From NCBI GenBank assembly GCA_034925905.1, contig JAYFRL010000010.1, positions 1 to 64,000 on the forward strand: a stretch of DNA of 64,000 bases, written 5' to 3'. Of this stretch, positions 50,658-59,421 are shown piece by piece (within the stretch, counting starts at the first letter, position 1; each line of letters begins with the position of its first letter). This stretch comes from JAYFRL01 sp034925905 (lineage in GTDB: Bacteria > Bacillota > Clostridia > Lachnospirales > Anaerotignaceae). Below the pieces are notes generated by a model. It did not search any database. It was not told the origin of the DNA and was given only the letters and a program-made list of their open reading frames with translations. The position numbers and the translations under genes were made by a program.

Positions 50658-51086
50658 TTAGTTTTTACCTGTGCTGCCGAAACCGTTCCTGTCGGCATTG
50701 TTAAGGTTTTCAACTTCAACGAAGGTTATCTCGGGCATTTTTTCTTGTATACGGAACTGGCATATCCTGTCATTTATTTTTATTTCAGTGTCCCTCATGG
50801 CATACACGGGCATGCGCCATATGTCTCCGTCGCCCTTGTAGCTTTCGTCTATAACGCCCATGGAGTTTGTTTGGATTATACCCCAGTTTTTAAAAGTTGA
50901 GCTTCTGGGGACAACATGGGCTTCGTAGCCTTCAGGCAGTTCCATTGAAACGCCTAAGGACACAAGCTTAAAATCGCCTTTTTTAAGAGACACGTCTTCT
51001 GCAGCTCTTAAATCTATCCAGTTTCCTATTTCTATTTTTTTGATTTTTTCTATTTTGTTGCTGTGGTATTTAATTTTTATTTCCAT
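50658..51086 (-). CDS. dut: dUTP diphosphatase (trimeric dUTPase)
   Basis: 142 residues. Hydrolyses dUTP to dUMP, keeping uracil out of DNA. Motif 1 DLRAAEDV, motif 2 PRSSTFKN, motif 3 NSMGVIDESYKGD, motif 4 NDRICQFRI and the C-terminal P-loop-like motif 5 RNGFGSTGKN are all present, in variant form. GGAGGC precedes the ATG. Located where rplS would normally follow trmD. Confidence 0.9.
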   Translation of the reverse strand: MEIKIKYHSNKIEKIKKIEIGNWIDLRAAEDVSLKKGDFKLVSLGVSMELPEGYEAHVVPRSSTFKNWGIIQTNSMGVIDESYKGDGDIWRMPVYAMRDTEIKINDRICQFRIQEKMPEITFVEVENLNNADRNGFGSTGKN

Positions 51087-51173
51087 GTTTAGCCTCCTTA
51101 CGCTTTTTAAAATCGCTGATGTTTGAATTATTGCAAGCCAGGGTTTAAAACAAGCTTGATTTAAGGATGCGGA

Positions 51174-51908
51174 TCAAGGTTTTTCTCTGTTTATATTTTC
51201 AAGGTATAAGAGGTCGCTTTTTTCAAGGAGTGATTTTTCAAGCAGATCAGGACGTTTTTTAAGGGTTTCTTTAAGGGATTGCTCTCTGCGCCATTTTTTT
51301 ATGTTTTCATGATGTCCTGAAATCAAAACATCAGGGACAACTTCGCCCATAAATTCATAAGGCCTCGTATATTGGGGATATTCTAAAAGGCTTTCCGAAA
51401 AGCTTTCATTTATAAAGGATTCTTCCTTGCCTAAAACCCCGGGAATAAGCCTTGATATTGAATCCATAACGGCTATGGCCGCTATTTCGCCGCCGGAAAG
51501 TATAAAATCGCCTATTGATATTTCTTCGGGTTGTATATTATCTATAGCGCGCTGGTCTATGCCTTCATAATGACCGCATAATATTATTATGTTTTCTTCC
51601 AAGGCAAGGGATGCGGCCGTTTTCTGGTTAAAAGGCATTCCCTTTGGAGACATATAAAGGGTTTTTGCTGCGCCGGCAGCTTCTTTTGCATATTTAAAAG
51701 CGTCAAAGACTGGACCTGGCTGCATAATCATTCCGCAGCCTCCGCCGTAAGGATAATCGTCTACGCGCCTGTTCTTGTCTTCTGAAAAATCGCGTATATC
51801 AATAGCCTTAATATTTATAAGGCCTTCTTTTTGAGCCCGTCCCATAATGCTGTGTGACATGGCTTCGTTTATCATATCTGGGAATAAGGTTAAAACATAA
51901 AAGTTCAA
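51174..51908 (-). CDS. trmD: tRNA (guanine-N1)-methyltransferase TrmD
   Basis: 244 residues. Methylates G37 of tRNAs reading CNN codons, preventing frameshifts. SPOUT fold with the knot segments MSPKGMPFNQ, IILCGHYEGIDQR and SIGDFILSGGE. TTG start overlaps the rimM stop (TTGA). Last gene of the ylxM-ffh-rpsP-khpA-rimM-trmD cluster; the usual rplS after it is absent. Confidence 0.96.
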   Translation of the reverse strand: MNFYVLTLFPDMINEAMSHSIMGRAQKEGLINIKAIDIRDFSEDKNRRVDDYPYGGGCGMIMQPGPVFDAFKYAKEAAGAAKTLYMSPKGMPFNQKTAASLALEENIIILCGHYEGIDQRAIDNIQPEEISIGDFILSGGEIAAIAVMDSISRLIPGVLGKEESFINESFSESLLEYPQYTRPYEFMGEVVPDVLISGHHENIKKWRREQSLKETLKKRPDLLEKSLLEKSDLLYLENINREKP

Positions 51909-52417
51909 AGTTCTTTCAATCCTTCCAAGAGGTGTACTGTCATTTTTTTATTTGTAATATCAATATTGATTATACATTGTTTTATGGCAGGTATCAATAA
52001 TTCTCCGCCTTCCGTGGTTTTAACCACATATACGTCGTTTGCACCTGTAATGATAATATCTGAAATTTCGCCTAAAACCTTGGAGTTTTCGTTATAAACG
52101 CTTAATCCGTATAAATCCTTCATATAATATTCGTCATTGGCAAGAGGTACGGCTTCGCTACGTTTAACCAAAAGACGTCCGCCTTTTAAAGCCATGGCGG
52201 AATCAATATCCGTTATACCATCGGCAGAAAGGAGGACAAACTGCTTATGGAAAGCAGTTTTCAAAACCTTATAGTCTTTTTGCATGCTTTTATATTCTAT
52301 TATGACATTTTTAAGAGATAAAAACCTTTCGGGCGTATCAGTTGTCGGGAAAATTTTAAGCGCACCCTTAAGACCGTGAGTTCCAGATATAATTCCTATT
52401 TCAAATAAATCGTCCAA
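51905..52417 (-). CDS. rimM: ribosome maturation factor RimM
   Basis: 170 residues. Helps 30S head assembly by binding S19. Starts with FEIGIISGTHGLKGALKI, the family N-terminal pattern, and has the PRC-barrel half with DLYGLSVYNENS. The frame is open to ATG 52447, but I place the start at TTG 52417 since TGGAGTG lies 8 nt before it and the extra ten residues do not fit the family. Confidence 0.9.
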   Translation of the reverse strand: MDDLFEIGIISGTHGLKGALKIFPTTDTPERFLSLKNVIIEYKSMQKDYKVLKTAFHKQFVLLSADGITDIDSAMALKGGRLLVKRSEAVPLANDEYYMKDLYGLSVYNENSKVLGEISDIIITGANDVYVVKTTEGGELLIPAIKQCIINIDITNKKMTVHLLEGLKEL

Positions 52418-52479
52418 AAAAAACACTCCAATATTATAATTTGGCACTGGCCAAAAAGCCAGTGCCCTAAATTATGAAT

Positions 52480-52710
52480 TTATTGTATTATTTCAACAAC
52501 TATTCTTTTGTCCTCGTGTATGGCTGCGGCTTTAACAACAGTTCTGATAGCCTTGGCTATCCTTCCTTGTTTGCCGATAACCTTACCCATATCCTCTGGA
52601 GCCACCTTAAGTTCAAGAACAAGGGATTTATCCCCGGGGATTTCAGTTACCGTAACCTGATCTGGATAGGAAACGAGATTTTTTGCGATTACTTCTAAAA
52701 GCTCTTTCAT
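52480..52710 (-). CDS. khpA: KH-domain RNA-binding protein KhpA
   Basis: 76 residues, one KH domain with the GxxG loop in GKVIGKQGRIAKAIR. Partner of KhpB/EloR in post-transcriptional control and cell elongation. Start at ATG 52710 behind GGAGGAG. Sits between rpsP and rimM as in most Firmicutes. Confidence 0.95.
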   Translation of the reverse strand: MKELLEVIAKNLVSYPDQVTVTEIPGDKSLVLELKVAPEDMGKVIGKQGRIAKAIRTVVKAAAIHEDKRIVVEIIQ

Positions 52711-52737
52711 GCAGACTCCTCCAAACAATGTGAAGAA

Positions 52738-52986
52738 TTACTCTCCAATCACTCCGGCTTTTTTAAGTAAAGCCCTAACAGTATCTGAAGGCTGGGCGCC
52801 TGTGTTAAGCCATTTTGTGGCCGCTTCAGCGTCAACCTTTAATACAACAGGATCTTTTGTAGGGTCATAAAAACCGATTTCTTCAATAGACTTACCGTTC
52901 CTTGAAACTCTTGAATCAGCAACTACTATTCTATAAAACGGCGCTTTTTTAGCTCCTAATCTTTTCAACCTGATTCTTACTGACAT
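52738..52986 (-). CDS. rpsP: 30S ribosomal protein S16
   Basis: 82 residues. MSVRIRLKRLGAKKAPFYRI and VADSRVSRNGKSIEEIGFYDP are the classic S16 N-terminal sequence. GGGAGGTG precedes the ATG. Third gene of the ribosome/SRP cluster. Confidence 0.98.
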   Translation of the reverse strand: MSVRIRLKRLGAKKAPFYRIVVADSRVSRNGKSIEEIGFYDPTKDPVVLKVDAEAATKWLNTGAQPSDTVRALLKKAGVIGE

Positions 52987-53020
52987 ATTGGTTCACCTCC
53001 CATGGTTTAATAATTTATAT

Positions 53021-54358
53021 TTATTTGAAAAAAGGCATATTAAGTTTTCCTCGTTTGCCTTTTTGCATGCCTGAAAACTGCTTTGTTATTTTCTTGATAT
53101 CTTCAAACTGCTTAATCAGCCTGTTTACCTCGGCGATTGAACGTCCGCTACCCATAGCTATCCTTTTTTTCCTGGGTCCGTTTAATATTGACGGGTTTGC
53201 TCGTTCAGCCTTTGTCATGGATTGGATTATTGCTTCCAAATGCGTCATGGCTTTTGAATCCAAATCGGAATCGTTTATTTTAAGCTGGTTCATTCCGGGG
53301 ATCATGCCGATAATGTCTTTAAGAGGACCCATTTTTTTAACCTGCTGCATTTGGATTAGAAAATCATCCAGCGTAAATTCGTTGGAACGCATCTTTTTCG
53401 AGAGCTCAAGCGCTTCTTTTTCACTGAAGGACTCTTGGGCTTTTTCTATAAGAGAAAGCACATCGCCCATACCAAGTATCCTTGAAGCCATCCTGTCTGG
53501 GTAAAAAGGCTCAAAATCTTCAAGTTTCTCACCCATGCCAACGTATTTTATGGGTTTGCCCGTAACGCTTTTAACGGAAAGGGCAGCTCCGCCTCTTGCA
53601 TCACCATCAAGTTTGGTTAAAATTATGCCGTCAACGCCCAATGAGGAGTTGAAGCTTTCGGCGACATTGACGGAATCCTGACCTGTCATGGCATCGATAA
53701 CCAAAAGTATCTCTTGGGGATGCATGGCTGATTTTATGTTTTTAAGCTCAAGCATAAGCTCCTCGTCTATATGGAGCCGGCCTGCGGTATCTAAAAGGAT
53801 TATGTCGTTATGGTTTTCCTTTGCAAAGGAAAGTGCTCCTTTAGCTATTTCAATCGGAGAAACATCTGTACCCATTTCAAAAACAGGGATTGAATAGTTT
53901 TTCCCTACAACTTGAAGCTGTTTGATTGCAGCGGGACGGTAAATATCACAGGCAACCAAAAGAGGATGCCGCCCCTGCTTGCGCAAAAGACCCGCAAGCT
54001 TTCCGCTGGTTGTTGTTTTCCCGGAGCCTTGAAGGCCGACCATCATATAAACAGTTGGCGGTTTGGATGAAAAGGTGAGCAGGCTCTGGGAAGACCCCAT
54101 AAGCTTTGTAAGCTCATCGTTAACTATTTTTATAACCTGCTGACCCGGGGTTAGGCTTTCCATAACCTCAGAGCCTATGGCGCGGTCGGTAACGTCTTTT
54201 ATGAATTGTTTAACTATTTTAAAATTAACGTCGGCTTCAAGGAGGGCAAGCTTAACCTCGCGCATTGCAGCCGATATATCTTTTTCCGTAAGCTTTCCTT
54301 TGCTTTTGAGCTGCTTAAAAATTCCCTGCAGCTTTTCGGACAAATTTTCAAAAGCCAT
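53021..54358 (-). CDS. ffh: signal recognition particle GTPase Ffh
   Basis: 445 residues. N domain (1-90), G domain with P-loop GLQGSGKTTT at 108-117, DTAGR and TKLDGDARGG, then the Met-rich M domain that binds SRP RNA and signal sequences, ending with RKKRIAMGSGRS and a basic tail. AAGGAG precedes the ATG. Co-translational targeting of membrane proteins. Confidence 0.98.
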   Translation of the reverse strand: MAFENLSEKLQGIFKQLKSKGKLTEKDISAAMREVKLALLEADVNFKIVKQFIKDVTDRAIGSEVMESLTPGQQVIKIVNDELTKLMGSSQSLLTFSSKPPTVYMMVGLQGSGKTTTSGKLAGLLRKQGRHPLLVACDIYRPAAIKQLQVVGKNYSIPVFEMGTDVSPIEIAKGALSFAKENHNDIILLDTAGRLHIDEELMLELKNIKSAMHPQEILLVIDAMTGQDSVNVAESFNSSLGVDGIILTKLDGDARGGAALSVKSVTGKPIKYVGMGEKLEDFEPFYPDRMASRILGMGDVLSLIEKAQESFSEKEALELSKKMRSNEFTLDDFLIQMQQVKKMGPLKDIIGMIPGMNQLKINDSDLDSKAMTHLEAIIQSMTKAERANPSILNGPRKKRIAMGSGRSIAEVNRLIKQFEDIKKITKQFSGMQKGKRGKLNMPFFK

Positions 54359-54371
54359 CTATTATATCTCC

Positions 54372-54722
54372 TTATAAAAGTATTTTATCGGATATTTTTT
54401 TGAGCCTTTTGATATTTTTGTGTATTTCTTTATTATCTGGCGAATTTTCAATATCAGATATTATAAGCTTTATTTCGCTAAGAAGTTTTTTTTCTTCTAT
54501 AAATTTTGACACAAGTTTAAGCTTTTCTTCGTATTCGTTTAATATTTTTTCAGTTCTCTGAAGCTGGTCAAAAGCGGCCTGACGGCTTATGCCAAGGTTT
54601 TCCCCGATTTCAGAAAAAGAAAAATCGTTTAAATATTTCATTTCAAATATAAGCTTTTGCTTGTTTGTGAGCAATTCGCCATAAAAATCATAAAGCAGAG
54701 AAACTTCAAGAATTTTTTCCAT
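54372..54722 (-). CDS. ylxM: YlxM family DNA-binding/SRP-associated protein
   Basis: 116 residues. Sigma-70 region 4-like helix-turn-helix with LLTNKQKLIFEMKYLNDFS and EIGENLGISRQAAFDQLQR. Known in streptococci to modulate SRP GTPase activity. Start at ATG 54722 behind GGAGGC. Candidate promoter TTGACA (54785-54780), 17 bp, TAAAGT (54762-54757). Confidence 0.93.
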   Translation of the reverse strand: MEKILEVSLLYDFYGELLTNKQKLIFEMKYLNDFSFSEIGENLGISRQAAFDQLQRTEKILNEYEEKLKLVSKFIEEKKLLSEIKLIISDIENSPDNKEIHKNIKRLKKISDKILL

Positions 54723-54872
54723 ACCAATGCCTCCAAAACATAATGGCATTTTTGTTACTTTAACATAAAGCAAACTATCTGTCAAGTATTTTTACATTGC
54801 AGATTAAAGGAACATTCCTGGGGCTTAAAAATATAATATAACTATATGAAGGGGAAAGGAGAAATATATATT

Positions 54873-55622
54873 ATGCCCCCTATAGTTTCGCTTAATGATA
54901 TAAGCATGAGCTATCATTCTCCCGACGGAGAGACAAAAGCGGTTTCAAATGTGAGTTTTCACGTGGATGAAGGTGAATTTGTAAGCATAGTGGGTCCTTC
55001 CGGCTGTGGGAAATCAACCCTGTTATCTATTATTTCAGGGCTTATAAAACCGACAACGGGAGAGATTAAAATAAATTCGGACAAAAATGTAGGATATATG
55101 CTTCAAAAAGACTATCTTTTTGAATGGCGCACGATATTTTCAAATGCTTGCCTTGGTCTTGAAATACAAAACAAGCTTACAGACGAAAGCAGGGAAAACA
55201 CACTTAACCTCATAAACAAATATGGCTTAAGCGAATTTAAAAACAGCTATCCTTTTGAACTTTCGGGCGGAATGCGTCAAAGAGCCGCGCTTATACGCAC
55301 ATTAGCCACAAATCCTGGTATTCTTCTATTAGATGAACCTTTTTCTGCTTTAGACTATCAGACAAGGCTTTATATAAGCGATGAAATAGGAAGTATAATA
55401 AGAAAAGAAAAAAAGACGGCCATTCTCGTGAGCCATGATATATCAGAGGCAATTTCCCTTTCCGACAGGGTTATAGTGCTTAGCAGGCGCCCCGGAACGG
55501 TTAAATCAATATATAAAATAGATTTGGGCATGGGAGAGCATACTGCTATGAAAGCAAGAGAAGCTCCGCTTTTCAGAGAATATTTCAATAAAATATGGAA
55601 GGAGCTGGATGTTCATGTATAA
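54873..55622 (+). CDS. ABC transporter ATP-binding protein (SsuB/TauB/ThiZ type)
   Basis: 249 residues. Walker A VGPSGCGKST, signature ELSGGMRQR, Walker B LLLDEPFSALD, switch His in LVSHDISEA. The family energises import of sulfonates, nitrate or thiamine precursors. Start at ATG 54873 because AAAGGAG lies 11 nt upstream; ATG 54846 has none. AGGAA-CA-TTCCT dyad at 54808-54819 sits at the -35 of a TATAAT (54832-54837). Permease gene overlaps its 3' end; no binding protein is adjacent. Confidence 0.9.
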   Translation: MPPIVSLNDISMSYHSPDGETKAVSNVSFHVDEGEFVSIVGPSGCGKSTLLSIISGLIKPTTGEIKINSDKNVGYMLQKDYLFEWRTIFSNACLGLEIQNKLTDESRENTLNLINKYGLSEFKNSYPFELSGGMRQRAALIRTLATNPGILLLDEPFSALDYQTRLYISDEIGSIIRKEKKTAILVSHDISEAISLSDRVIVLSRRPGTVKSIYKIDLGMGEHTAMKAREAPLFREYFNKIWKELDVHV

Positions 55623-56427
55623 TAATAAAGGATGCGTTTCAGAAGGACAGGATAAATACTTAAAAAAGATTAAACGAAGAAAAAAACTTGTATCAACAAG
55701 CCGGGTTTTGATACTTGTTTTATTTTTGACCATATGGGAGCTTGCTGCGGACTTTGGATTTATAGATGCCTTTATATTTAGCCAACCATCCAGGGTGCTT
55801 AAGTCTATGATTGAGATGATAAAAAACGGAACTCTTTTTTATCATATAGGGATAACGCTTTTTGAAACAATAATAGGCTTTTTGCTGGGAACAGGGCTTG
55901 GGTGCCTTGTAGCCATGCTGCTTTGGTGGAACAGGTTTGTTTCTGATGTTTTGGAGCCTTATCTTGTTGTTTTGAACAGCCTGCCTAAAACCGCGCTTGC
56001 ACCGATAATAATAGTATGGATAGGCAACAACATGAATTCAATAATAGTGACTGCGCTTTTAACAAGCGTTATTGTAACCATACTTTCCGTATTAAGCGGA
56101 TTTTTAAGCGTTGACAACGATAAAATAAAGCTTGTGGAAACTTTTGGCGGCACAAAGTCCCAAATACTTTTTAAGGTTGTTCTTCCGGCAAGCGTGCCAG
56201 CCATTATAAGCGCGATTAAAATAAGCATAGGTCTTTCTTTTGTTGGTGTTATAGTGGGTGAGTTTTTGGTTGCAAAAGCCGGGCTTGGCTATCTCATAGT
56301 TTACGGAAGCCAGATATTTAAGCTGGACTGGGTAATGATGAGCGTAATAATACTTGGAATTTTTGCCGCTCTTTTATATAAGCTTATTATTATTATAGAA
56401 AGCAGGCTTATAAAAAGATGGAAATAG
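55609..56427 (+). CDS. ABC transporter permease (SsuC/TauC type)
   Basis: 272 residues, six helices, with the EAA-type loop LVETFGGTKSQILFKVVLPA that docks on the ATPase. Overlaps the ATPase gene by 14 nt. The substrate-binding protein must be encoded elsewhere or the pair works with a distant one, so the substrate is open. Confidence 0.9.
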   Translation: MFMYNNKGCVSEGQDKYLKKIKRRKKLVSTSRVLILVLFLTIWELAADFGFIDAFIFSQPSRVLKSMIEMIKNGTLFYHIGITLFETIIGFLLGTGLGCLVAMLLWWNRFVSDVLEPYLVVLNSLPKTALAPIIIVWIGNNMNSIIVTALLTSVIVTILSVLSGFLSVDNDKIKLVETFGGTKSQILFKVVLPASVPAIISAIKISIGLSFVGVIVGEFLVAKAGLGYLIVYGSQIFKLDWVMMSVIILGIFAALLYKLIIIIESRLIKRWK

Positions 56428-56460
56428 AAAAAAGCCGCTTTAGCGGTTTTTTTCTATTTC
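56421..56460. terminator. bidirectional terminator overlapping both stop codons
   Basis: About 18-bp stem with TTTA loop, near perfect; it contains the stops of the permease and of ogt. Confidence 0.9.
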
Positions 56461-56907
56461 CAAAAGAGCTTTTTTATATTCCAAGCCGCTTGAATAGCCG
56501 CCAAGACCTCCGTTTGAGGCTATAACCCTGTGGCAGGGGATAATTATTGCTATGTGGTTTTTCCCGTTTGCGTTTCCAACAGCCCTGCAAGCTTTTGGGT
56601 TTCCTATTTTTTGGGCTATTTCTTTATAGCTTTTTGTTTTTCCGTAGGGTATTTCTAAAAGAGCGTTCCAAACCTTTTTCTCAAAAGGAGTTCCGTTTGG
56701 CGAAAGAGGGAGGTCAAAGCTTTTTCTTTTGCCCTCAAAATATTCGTTAAGCTGTGCAGAGGTTTTTTTAATTATTTCAGTTTCTTTTTCAATGTATCCA
56801 AGGGAAGGATCATAGCTATCCGCAAGGAATATATTGGTTATATTGCCGTTTTCCTCGCTTATACCGATTTTGCCAAGCCTCATGTTATAAAAATATATGT
56901 TTGCCAT
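56440..56907 (-). CDS. ogt: methylated-DNA-protein-cysteine methyltransferase
   Basis: 155 residues. Suicide repair of O6-alkylguanine; active Cys125 in IIIPCHRVIA, Arg finger helix in GNPKACRAVGNANGKN, and GGYSSGLEYKKALL. The N-terminal 75 residues are the non-catalytic domain. GGAGGG precedes the ATG. Its 3' end is folded into the shared terminator. Confidence 0.95.
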   Translation of the reverse strand: MANIYFYNMRLGKIGISEENGNITNIFLADSYDPSLGYIEKETEIIKKTSAQLNEYFEGKRKSFDLPLSPNGTPFEKKVWNALLEIPYGKTKSYKEIAQKIGNPKACRAVGNANGKNHIAIIIPCHRVIASNGGLGGYSSGLEYKKALLEIEKNR

Positions 56908-57025
56908 AATATAAAACCCTCCAATGCATTAAAAAATAAATAAAGCTTGAGATTTATATAAGATATGGTACAATATAAAAAAGCATAAGTCCATTTATTT
57001 TTTTTAATTTCAGAAGGGCGTATAT

Positions 57026-57445
57026 ATGAAAAGTACTTCGATAGACAAACTTACATTAGGTCAGACCGCGAGCTTTACAAAAATCGTTTCAGATGAAGTT
57101 GTACATATGTTTGCTGAGGCTTCAGGGGACGTTAACCCGGCCCATCTGGATGATGAATTTGCGAAAACAACAAGGTTTGGCAAGAGAATAGCTCACGGGA
57201 TGATCTCGGCAAGTCTTATTTCTGCGGTTATAGGTGTTTGGTTCCCAGGTCCGGGTTCGATATATTTAGGTCAGAGCCTTAGCTTCATCGCTCCTGTATA
57301 TATAGGAGACACAATCACTGCAACTGTTGAGGTGATAGAAATTATAGCCGAGAAAAACAGGGTAAAGCTTAAAACAGTGTGCACAAATCAGGACGGGAAA
57401 ATAGTTACAACGGGGGAAGCCCTTGTTATGCCGCCTAAAGCCTGA
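57026..57445 (+). CDS. MaoC-like (R)-specific enoyl-CoA hydratase
   Basis: 139 residues, single hot-dog domain. FAEASGDVNPAHLDDEFA with D35 and H40 and RIAHGMISASLIS fit the hydratase-2 site of PhaJ-like enzymes, which add water to trans-2-enoyl-CoA to give (R)-3-hydroxyacyl-CoA. Start behind AGAAGGG. Stand-alone, so the pathway (fatty-acid or amino-acid fermentation) is not shown. Confidence 0.88.
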   Translation: MKSTSIDKLTLGQTASFTKIVSDEVVHMFAEASGDVNPAHLDDEFAKTTRFGKRIAHGMISASLISAVIGVWFPGPGSIYLGQSLSFIAPVYIGDTITATVEVIEIIAEKNRVKLKTVCTNQDGKIVTTGEALVMPPKA

Positions 57446-57460
57446 TAAATATGAATTATT

Positions 57461-57490
57461 AAAACCCGCCAATTATTCTGGCGGGTTTTT
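57461..57490 (+). terminator. terminator
   Basis: AAAACCCGCCA / TGGCGGGTTTT with 7-nt loop and T run. Confidence 0.92.
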
Positions 57491-57549
57491 GTGTTTAGAA
57501 AACCCTTAAGCCTAATATAATTATATAAAACCCTTAAAGGAGATTTATC

Positions 57550-58176
57550 ATGGAAAAAGAACACTATCCGTTTAAAAACACTCCATTACCATATGCATAT
57601 GATGCTTTGGAACCTTATATTGACGCTAAAACAATGGAGCTTCACCACAACAGGCATTTGCAGACATACATAGACAACCTAAACAATACGCTTAAAGATT
57701 ACCCGATGCTTCAAAACGCATCGCTTGTGGAGCTTATTTATAATGCCGGAAGGCTTCCGAAGGAAATACAAATGCCCGTAAGAAACAATGCGGGAGGTGT
57801 TTATAATCACAGGTTTTATTTTGATAACATGATAAATTCAGGAAACAGCATTCCGATAGGAAACCTTAAAGAAGCTATAGACAGCCAGTTTGGCAGCTTT
57901 GAGAATTTTAAAAGTGAATTTAAAAAGGCGGCTCTTTCCATTTTCGGTTCCGGCTATGCATGGCTGGTGGCTGATAAAGGGCAGCTTAAAATCATTACTA
58001 CGCCTAATCAAAACAACCCAATAGAACAAAACATGTGTCCGGTTTTAAATATTGACGTCTGGGAGCATGCTTATTATTTAAAGCATTATAATTTGAGGGC
58101 TGAATATATAGATGATTTATTTAATGTTATAAACTGGGAAAAGGCCGAGGAAAACTATAATAATTGCGTAAAATAA
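57550..58176 (+). CDS. sodA: superoxide dismutase (Fe/Mn family)
   Basis: 208 residues. The four metal ligands are H32 (LHHNRHLQTY), H87 (NHRFYF), D169 and H173 (DVWEHAYYLKH). After the second ligand FYF replaces the usual FW. Removes superoxide in the cytosol. AAAGGAG precedes the ATG. TATAAT (57516-57521) lies within the palindrome ATATAATTATAT (57515-57526), flanked by direct repeats AAAACCCTTAA at 57499 and 57527. Confidence 0.92.
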   Translation: MEKEHYPFKNTPLPYAYDALEPYIDAKTMELHHNRHLQTYIDNLNNTLKDYPMLQNASLVELIYNAGRLPKEIQMPVRNNAGGVYNHRFYFDNMINSGNSIPIGNLKEAIDSQFGSFENFKSEFKKAALSIFGSGYAWLVADKGQLKIITTPNQNNPIEQNMCPVLNIDVWEHAYYLKHYNLRAEYIDDLFNVINWEKAEENYNNCVK

Positions 58177-58258
58177 AAAAGAAAAGCAGGCGTTAAACAG
58201 AATTGCATCCCTTTAGTTAGACAGTATGATATACTAAAAAACTGAAGGGGTGTTTTCT

Positions 58259-58351
58259 ATGTCGAAGGGTGTATCAAATAAGAAATATACCGGAGAGTTC
58301 AAGCAGCGTGTAGTTACTACTACAACAATCATCGTATCAAGACAAAGCTAA
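58259..58351 (+). pseudogene. orfA remnant of the IS3-family element
   Basis: 30 codons: the first 20 match the N-terminus of IS3-type OrfA, the rest is out-of-frame orfB sequence ending at TAA. Confidence 0.8.
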
Positions 58352-58401
58352 AGGGCTTGTCGCCTGCTGTTCACAGACTTCAAGCCCTTTCTGTAGCTTA
58401 A
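58321..58401 (+). pseudogene. orfB 3' remnant of the IS3-family element
   Basis: 26 codons of the IS3 integrase C-terminus (NNHRIKTKLKGLSP) in a different frame from the orfA piece. Confidence 0.8.
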
Positions 58402-58426
58402 TAAAAATTTGTCTAACTTTTTTAGG

Positions 58427-59332
58427 TCATTTCAAGCAGCTTGCTTTTCTTTTCCTGTTTTCTATATAATCTGGTACGTTTGTTAAAAGTATGGCGGCAA
58501 AGACTACAATGCAGCCTAAAATTTCACGCGCCGAGAGAGTTTCACTTAGCAAAATCCAGCCGAAAAGCACCGAGAATACTGATTCAAGGCTTAGAATAAG
58601 TGAGGCTATAACTACGTTTGTGTGCCTTTGCGCAGCTATTTGCAGGGTATAGGCGATACCGCAGGAGAACGCTCCGGCATATAATATGGGAAGCCATGCA
58701 TCAAGTATACTACCTAAGGAAGGGTGTTCAAACATAGCCGCAGGAACCAGACATATTATGCCGCAGACAAAGAATTGGATGCATGACATTCTTACGCAGT
58801 CCGCCTTTGGTGAAAAATGGTCTATAACCAATATGTGCACAGCAAAGAAAAAGGCGCAGACAAGAACGTAAAAGTCACCTTTTTCTATTACAAGGCTTTC
58901 CGTCATGCAAAGTAGATACATGCCAAAAACCGCAAGCAGAACGCTAAGCCATATTACAGGGGAGACCTTTTTTTTAAGAAATATGCCTAAAATAGGAACA
59001 ATAACTATATAAAGGGCGGTTATAAACCCTGCTTTTCCTACGGTTGTGAACATTATTCCATGCTGCTGGAGTGAGCTTGCTACGGCAAGCACGATTCCGC
59101 AGGCTATTCCTCCCGTCAGTAAACTTTTTGTGTATACCTCGGATTTTGGCTTAGGTTTTTTTCTATCGGTAAAAGATATGTATATAACAAGCGCAATTCC
59201 GCCTACAAACGATCGCACGGAATTGAAGGTGAACGGACCAACATAATCCATACCTATGCTTTGCGCCGAAAATGCTGCTCCCCATATCAAAGCCGCCAAA
59301 GCAAGCATTAAATTTGCTCTTGTTTTATTCAA
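58427..59332 (-). CDS. EamA/DMT family transporter
   Basis: 301 residues, ten helices in two EamA repeats (LMLALAALIWGAAFSAQSIG begins the first; the second starts near YVLVCAFFFAVHILVIDHFS). Exports or imports small metabolites. TTG start at 59332 with AAGGAG upstream fits the family better than the distant in-frame ATG at 59407. Confidence 0.88.
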   Translation of the reverse strand: MNKTRANLMLALAALIWGAAFSAQSIGMDYVGPFTFNSVRSFVGGIALVIYISFTDRKKPKPKSEVYTKSLLTGGIACGIVLAVASSLQQHGIMFTTVGKAGFITALYIVIVPILGIFLKKKVSPVIWLSVLLAVFGMYLLCMTESLVIEKGDFYVLVCAFFFAVHILVIDHFSPKADCVRMSCIQFFVCGIICLVPAAMFEHPSLGSILDAWLPILYAGAFSCGIAYTLQIAAQRHTNVVIASLILSLESVFSVLFGWILLSETLSAREILGCIVVFAAILLTNVPDYIENRKRKASCLK

Positions 59333-59393
59333 TGAAATCAACTCCTTGGGACATACCGCTAAATTATAACACATATTTTTTTGACCGACAACA

Positions 59394-59417
59394 AAAAAAG
59401 GCCGCAAGGCCTTTTTT
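59394..59417 (-). terminator. terminator of the mltG-trmR-trhP operon
   Basis: AAAAAAGGCC-GCAA-GGCCTTTTTT, symmetric. Confidence 0.9.
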
Positions 59418-59421
59418 AAAA

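Larger units (their letters stand above)
58215..58418 (+). mobile_element. IS3-family relic with large internal deletion
   Basis: About 204 bp between short inverted ends AGTTAGACA (58215-58223) and TGTCTAACT (58410-58418). The start of orfA (MSKGVSNKKYTGEFKQRVV) is joined, out of frame, to the end of orfB (YNNHRIKTKLKGLSPAVH). Everything between is gone, so it cannot move by itself. Confidence 0.85.

Noticed and set aside
57499..57537. A PerR or Fur box before sodA (AT palindrome and AAAACCCTTAA repeats).
   Set aside because: The palindrome is mostly the -10 region and does not fit the PerR consensus; the repeats may be chance.
58259..58401. A functional small transposase gene.
   Set aside because: The orfA and orfB pieces are in different frames and lack all catalytic sequence.
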